From an uncultured Leptolyngbya sp. (GTDB lineage: Bacteria; Cyanobacteriota; Cyanobacteriia; Phormidesmidales; Phormidesmidaceae): a stretch of 5,664 bases of DNA. Below the pieces are notes generated by a model that was not told where the DNA came from, ran no database searches, and saw only the letters and a list, made by a program, of their open reading frames with translations. Positions 4,726 through 5,664 of this stretch are shown one piece after another; position 1 is the stretch's first letter, and every line of letters begins with the position of its first letter. The DNA lies in assembly GCA_937899365.1 (NCBI GenBank), contig CALBPH010000211.1:1-5664 (forward strand). Reading direction: 5' to 3'. The translations under genes and the position numbers were made by a program.

Positions 4726-5664
4726 CTAGGGTAGATACCGCTCTCGCTGACTTTGGAGTAAATAGGCTTTGGGATTGATGTTGAACTTACGTCTAAATGC
4801 GGCAGCGAAATAGCTGCGGTTGGAAAAGCCTATGGCATAGGCAACTTCAGCCACTGTGAGGTCGGTGGTTTGTAATAGCTGTCGGGCTTTTTCCATACGA
4901 TGGTTGTGTAAATAACCAAATACGGTGGTACCAAACACATGGTGGAAGCCTTGTTTGAGCTTGTAGTCGTTGAGGCCAACGGCTCTGGCGAGGGCGATTA
5001 GAGAAGGGGGATTTTCGATGTCGCTGAGCAACAGATCTTTAGCTTGGTGAATCCGCTCAACATCTTGAGACTTTAAGGCTTTGGGAAGCTGTTTGGCTGC
5101 ATCTTCACTCAGCTGACATAGCTTTAGGGCCAGGAGTTCAATGGCCTTGCTCTCTAGATACATTAACCGGGTGAGTCCCTGGTAGGGACAGTGCCACAGC
5201 TGGTGCAGTGCCATCTGCATCGTTGGATTTGTTTCACCTATGTGGACGTAGGCTTGGGAGAGATCTCCTTGCAGAATTTCTCGCAGTGGCCGTGGCAAAT
5301 TCATGGGGTTACGTTCCACTAGTTCACCCATGAACCAGGGTTCAATGACAATCTGAACAATCTGTATCGTTTGCCCTGATAGATAATTGATGGCCCCTTG
5401 TGCAGTACCGCCATAGCCCAAAATATTTAAACCTCCCTTGGTGAGAAAGTCTACGGTTTTGCTACTACGGGTGAGGGTTGATTGAAAATTTCCAGACAGT
5501 ATAAAGATTAGACCAAAGGGATCGGACGGGAGATAGTCTGCCTGCAACTGCAGATCGCCATGGGGTGTGAGGGTTTCGCACCATAGCTGCAACCCCGACC
5601 TTAGCTGAATAATACGATTGTGGCCTGTGGCAATGTCCGTGGGCCAGATTAACTCAATGTCGCC
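4726..5664 (-). CDS. AraC-family transcriptional regulator, PchR-like, N-terminus cut by window edge
   Basis: The frame stays open to the right edge, so 312 residues are visible and the true start lies outside the window. The TTG at 5592, the first possible start inside, is not credible. The 24 codons before it encode the family-like stretch NRIIQLRSGLQLW, matching the IxLRxGLxL strand near the start of cyanobacterial PchR-type proteins. The N-terminal ligand-sensing part is followed by two helix-turn-helix units: residues about 221-245 (ALARAVGLNDYKLKQGF) and 269-294 (VAEVAYAIGFSNRSYFAAAF). The second is the AraC signature, although the usual GxTP appears as NINP. In the family, PchR activates siderophore biosynthesis and receptor genes when bound to the ferric siderophore. 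Here the receptor gene follows on the same strand after 135 bp, so it is the likely target. Confidence 0.93.
   Translation of the reverse strand, partial: GDIELIWPTDIATGHNRIIQLRSGLQLWCETLTPHGDLQLQADYLPSDPFGLIFILSGNFQSTLTRSSKTVDFLTKGGLNILGYGGTAQGAINYLSGQTIQIVQIVIEPWFMGELVERNPMNLPRPLREILQGDLSQAYVHIGETNPTMQMALHQLWHCPYQGLTRLMYLESKAIELLALKLCQLSEDAAKQLPKALKSQDVERIHQAKDLLLSDIENPPSLIALARAVGLNDYKLKQGFHHVFGTTVFGYLHNHRMEKARQLLQTTDLTVAEVAYAIGFSNRSYFAAAFRRKFNINPKAYLLQSQRERYLP

Overview
The window looks like chromosomal DNA of a cyanobacterium, probably a filamentous one of moderate GC content. This is inferred from the gene mix: a PchR-like AraC regulator followed directly by a TonB-dependent receptor, a decayed Uma2/DUF820 gene, and a large multi-CHRD protein with no signal peptide. 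Nothing in the sequence fixes genus or species. The three real coding regions are all on the minus strand. Two run off the window: the CHRD gene loses its 3' end at the left edge and the AraC gene loses its 5' end at the right edge.

Left part (1-1752, minus): one uninterrupted reading frame of 584 codons. It encodes three complete CHRD (chordin-type) domains and the start of a fourth. The domains alternate between two subtypes, A-B-A-B, with an exact period of 344 residues (1032 bp). Each complete domain carries a D-x-N-x-D-G-D-x-D calcium-loop-like insertion. Translation probably starts at 1752, about 50 nt downstream of a plausible promoter at 1809-1838.

Middle (1753-2391): 639 bp without an intact gene. 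It holds the CHRD promoter region, a plus-strand remnant of a Uma2-family (DUF820) nuclease gene that keeps only the C-terminal part of the domain, and a short stretch downstream of the receptor gene with only a weak inverted repeat.

Right part (2392-5664, minus): an iron-uptake-like pair. An AraC-family regulator of the PchR type (4726-5664, 5' end outside the window) is followed after 135 bp by a 732-residue TonB-dependent outer-membrane receptor (2392-4590). The gap holds a perfect 11-bp inverted repeat with Fur-like half-sites, which is a good candidate operator. The inferred logic is that the regulator senses a ferric siderophore and switches on the receptor that imports it, with Fur-type iron repression possibly layered on top. 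No siderophore synthesis or ABC transporter gene lies in the window, so the substrate is not known.

I found no RNA gene, CRISPR array, insertion sequence or clearly novel multi-gene system. The most unusual items are the A-B-A-B CHRD protein, the operator-like repeat, and the very acidic N-terminal segment of the receptor.
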